From: Treponema sp. | GTDB taxonomy: Bacteria > Spirochaetota > Spirochaetia > Treponematales > Breznakiellaceae | Direction: 5' to 3' | DNA length: 15,563 nucleotides | NCBI GenBank assembly: GCA_031255875.1 | Contig: JAIRRR010000066.1 | Coordinates: 1-15,563, forward strand | Shown: piece by piece, positions 15,196 to 15,563 of the stretch | Layout of the letters: each line of letters starts with the position of its first letter | Numbering within the stretch: the first letter of the stretch is position 1 | Notes under the pieces: model-generated | What the model was told of the DNA's origin: nothing | Databases searched by the model: none | Seen by the model: the letters and a program-made list of their open reading frames with translations, nothing else | Position numbers and translations under genes: made by a program

Positions 15196-15303
15196 CGGGA
15201 CTCCCCAGGCAAACCTTAAGGAGTCCCGAATACGGTGAATGCTTTGCCGCGTGCTGTATTGTAAAGCAGAATGAAATTAAGCCAAACGCAAGGGTTTCAC
15301 CGT
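15196..15303 (-). promoter_or_regulatory. Two stem-loops in the glpF to flavoenzyme gap
   Basis: CGGGACTCC (15196-15204) and GGAGTCCCG (15220-15228) form a perfect 9-bp stem. Next to it, ACGGTGAATGCTTT (15232-15245) is complementary to two separated segments, AAAGCA (15263-15268) and TTCACCGT (15296-15303), giving a bulged second stem that begins at the glpF stop codon. Neither stem is followed by a T-run, so they are more likely mRNA processing or stability structures, or a repeat element, than terminators. Confidence 0.4.
15258..15285 (-). promoter_or_regulatory. Weak candidate promoter for the flavoenzyme-dha genes
   Basis: On the minus strand TTGGCT (15285-15280), a 16-base spacer and TACAAT (15263-15258, five of six to consensus). 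It lies in the glpF to flavoenzyme gap inside the stem-forming region, so the boxes may be fortuitous; read-through from glpF could equally drive the downstream genes. Confidence 0.3.
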
Positions 15304-15563
15304 TAAATAAAGGGCAGTATCGCCTGCGCCACGAGTCCTCCAAGAAGAGCGCCTATTACCGGGCCGGCGACGGGGATCCACGCATAGCCCCAGTCTGAAT
15401 TTCCCTTGCCCTTCATCGGGAGTAACGCGTGTGCGATACGGGGACCGAGATCGCGGGCCGGGTTGATGGCATAACCTGTCGTACCGCCAAGGCTGATACC
15501 GATCGTGCAGATAACCGCCCATACGTAGAAGTTACCGGCTTTGACGGCCACATCGGCCTTGCA
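15303..15563 (-). CDS. glpF: Glycerol facilitator / aquaglyceroporin, C-terminal part only
   Basis: The last 86 codons of a MIP-family channel; the gene starts beyond the right edge. The second NPA box with the glycerol-type aspartate, NPARDLGPR, is plain, preceded by the helix [18 protein letters not shown] and followed by [24 protein letters not shown] as the last transmembrane helix. The Asp after NPAR marks glycerol-conducting members rather than strict water channels. It lets glycerol diffuse across the cytoplasmic membrane, and its position in front of the flavoenzyme and dha genes fits a glycerol-use cluster. Confidence 0.93.
   Translation of the reverse strand, partial: CKADVAVKAGNFYVWAVICTIGISLGGTTGYAINPARDLGPRIAHALLPMKGKGNSDWGYAWIPVAGPVIGALLGGLVAQAILPFI

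Overview
The window reads as chromosomal DNA of a GC-rich bacterium. I infer a spirochaete of the Treponema lineage, but only from gene content and protein character, since there is no rRNA or other phylogenetic marker here. No CRISPR array, tRNA, rRNA or intact transposase was seen. Coding is dense; the largest gene-free stretch is about 240 bases.

Layout: (1) 1-1292 holds a truncated lipoprotein gene (minus strand, running off the left edge) and, divergent from it, a small XRE-type DNA-binding protein; the promoter region between them contains a short palindrome. (2) 1308-6660 is a minus-strand gene series, in transcription order aroA (shikimate pathway), trkA and trkH (potassium uptake) and rsmG (16S rRNA methyltransferase). 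aroA and trkA overlap by 13 bases. Between trkA and trkH lies a 143-base, hairpin-rich segment with 14-base terminal inverted repeats flanked by TA, which looks like a MITE inserted exactly at the trkA stop codon. It supplies a strong ribosome binding site and a 31-codon leader frame whose stop overlaps the trkH start. (3) 6798-7794 is a plus-strand PlsC/ATS1-like acyltransferase gene, whose 5' leader consists of a 58-base imperfect palindrome bounded by TATT direct repeats. (4) 7864-15563 is a minus-strand glycerol/dihydroxyacetone cluster: end of glpF (aquaglyceroporin), a GlpO/GlpA-like FAD enzyme with a BFD-type Fe-S tail, a pyridine nucleotide-disulfide oxidoreductase fused to DUF1667, then dhaK, dhaL and a giant dhaM.

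Working model of region 4: glycerol enters through GlpF; the two flavoproteins, tightly coupled by an ATGA overlap, oxidise glycerol 3-phosphate or possibly glycerol itself; DhaK/DhaL phosphorylate dihydroxyacetone using PEP-derived phosphate. The 825-residue DhaM protein carries EIIA(Man-like), HPr and a complete Enzyme I, so the whole phosphorelay from PEP to DhaL could run on one polypeptide. No glycerol kinase gene is inside the window.

The most unusual observations are the DhaM-HPr-complete EI fusion, the oxidoreductase-DUF1667 fusion sitting next to dihydroxyacetone kinase, the two small inverted-repeat elements that have re-engineered gene leaders, and an AroA lacking two normally invariant PEP-site residues.
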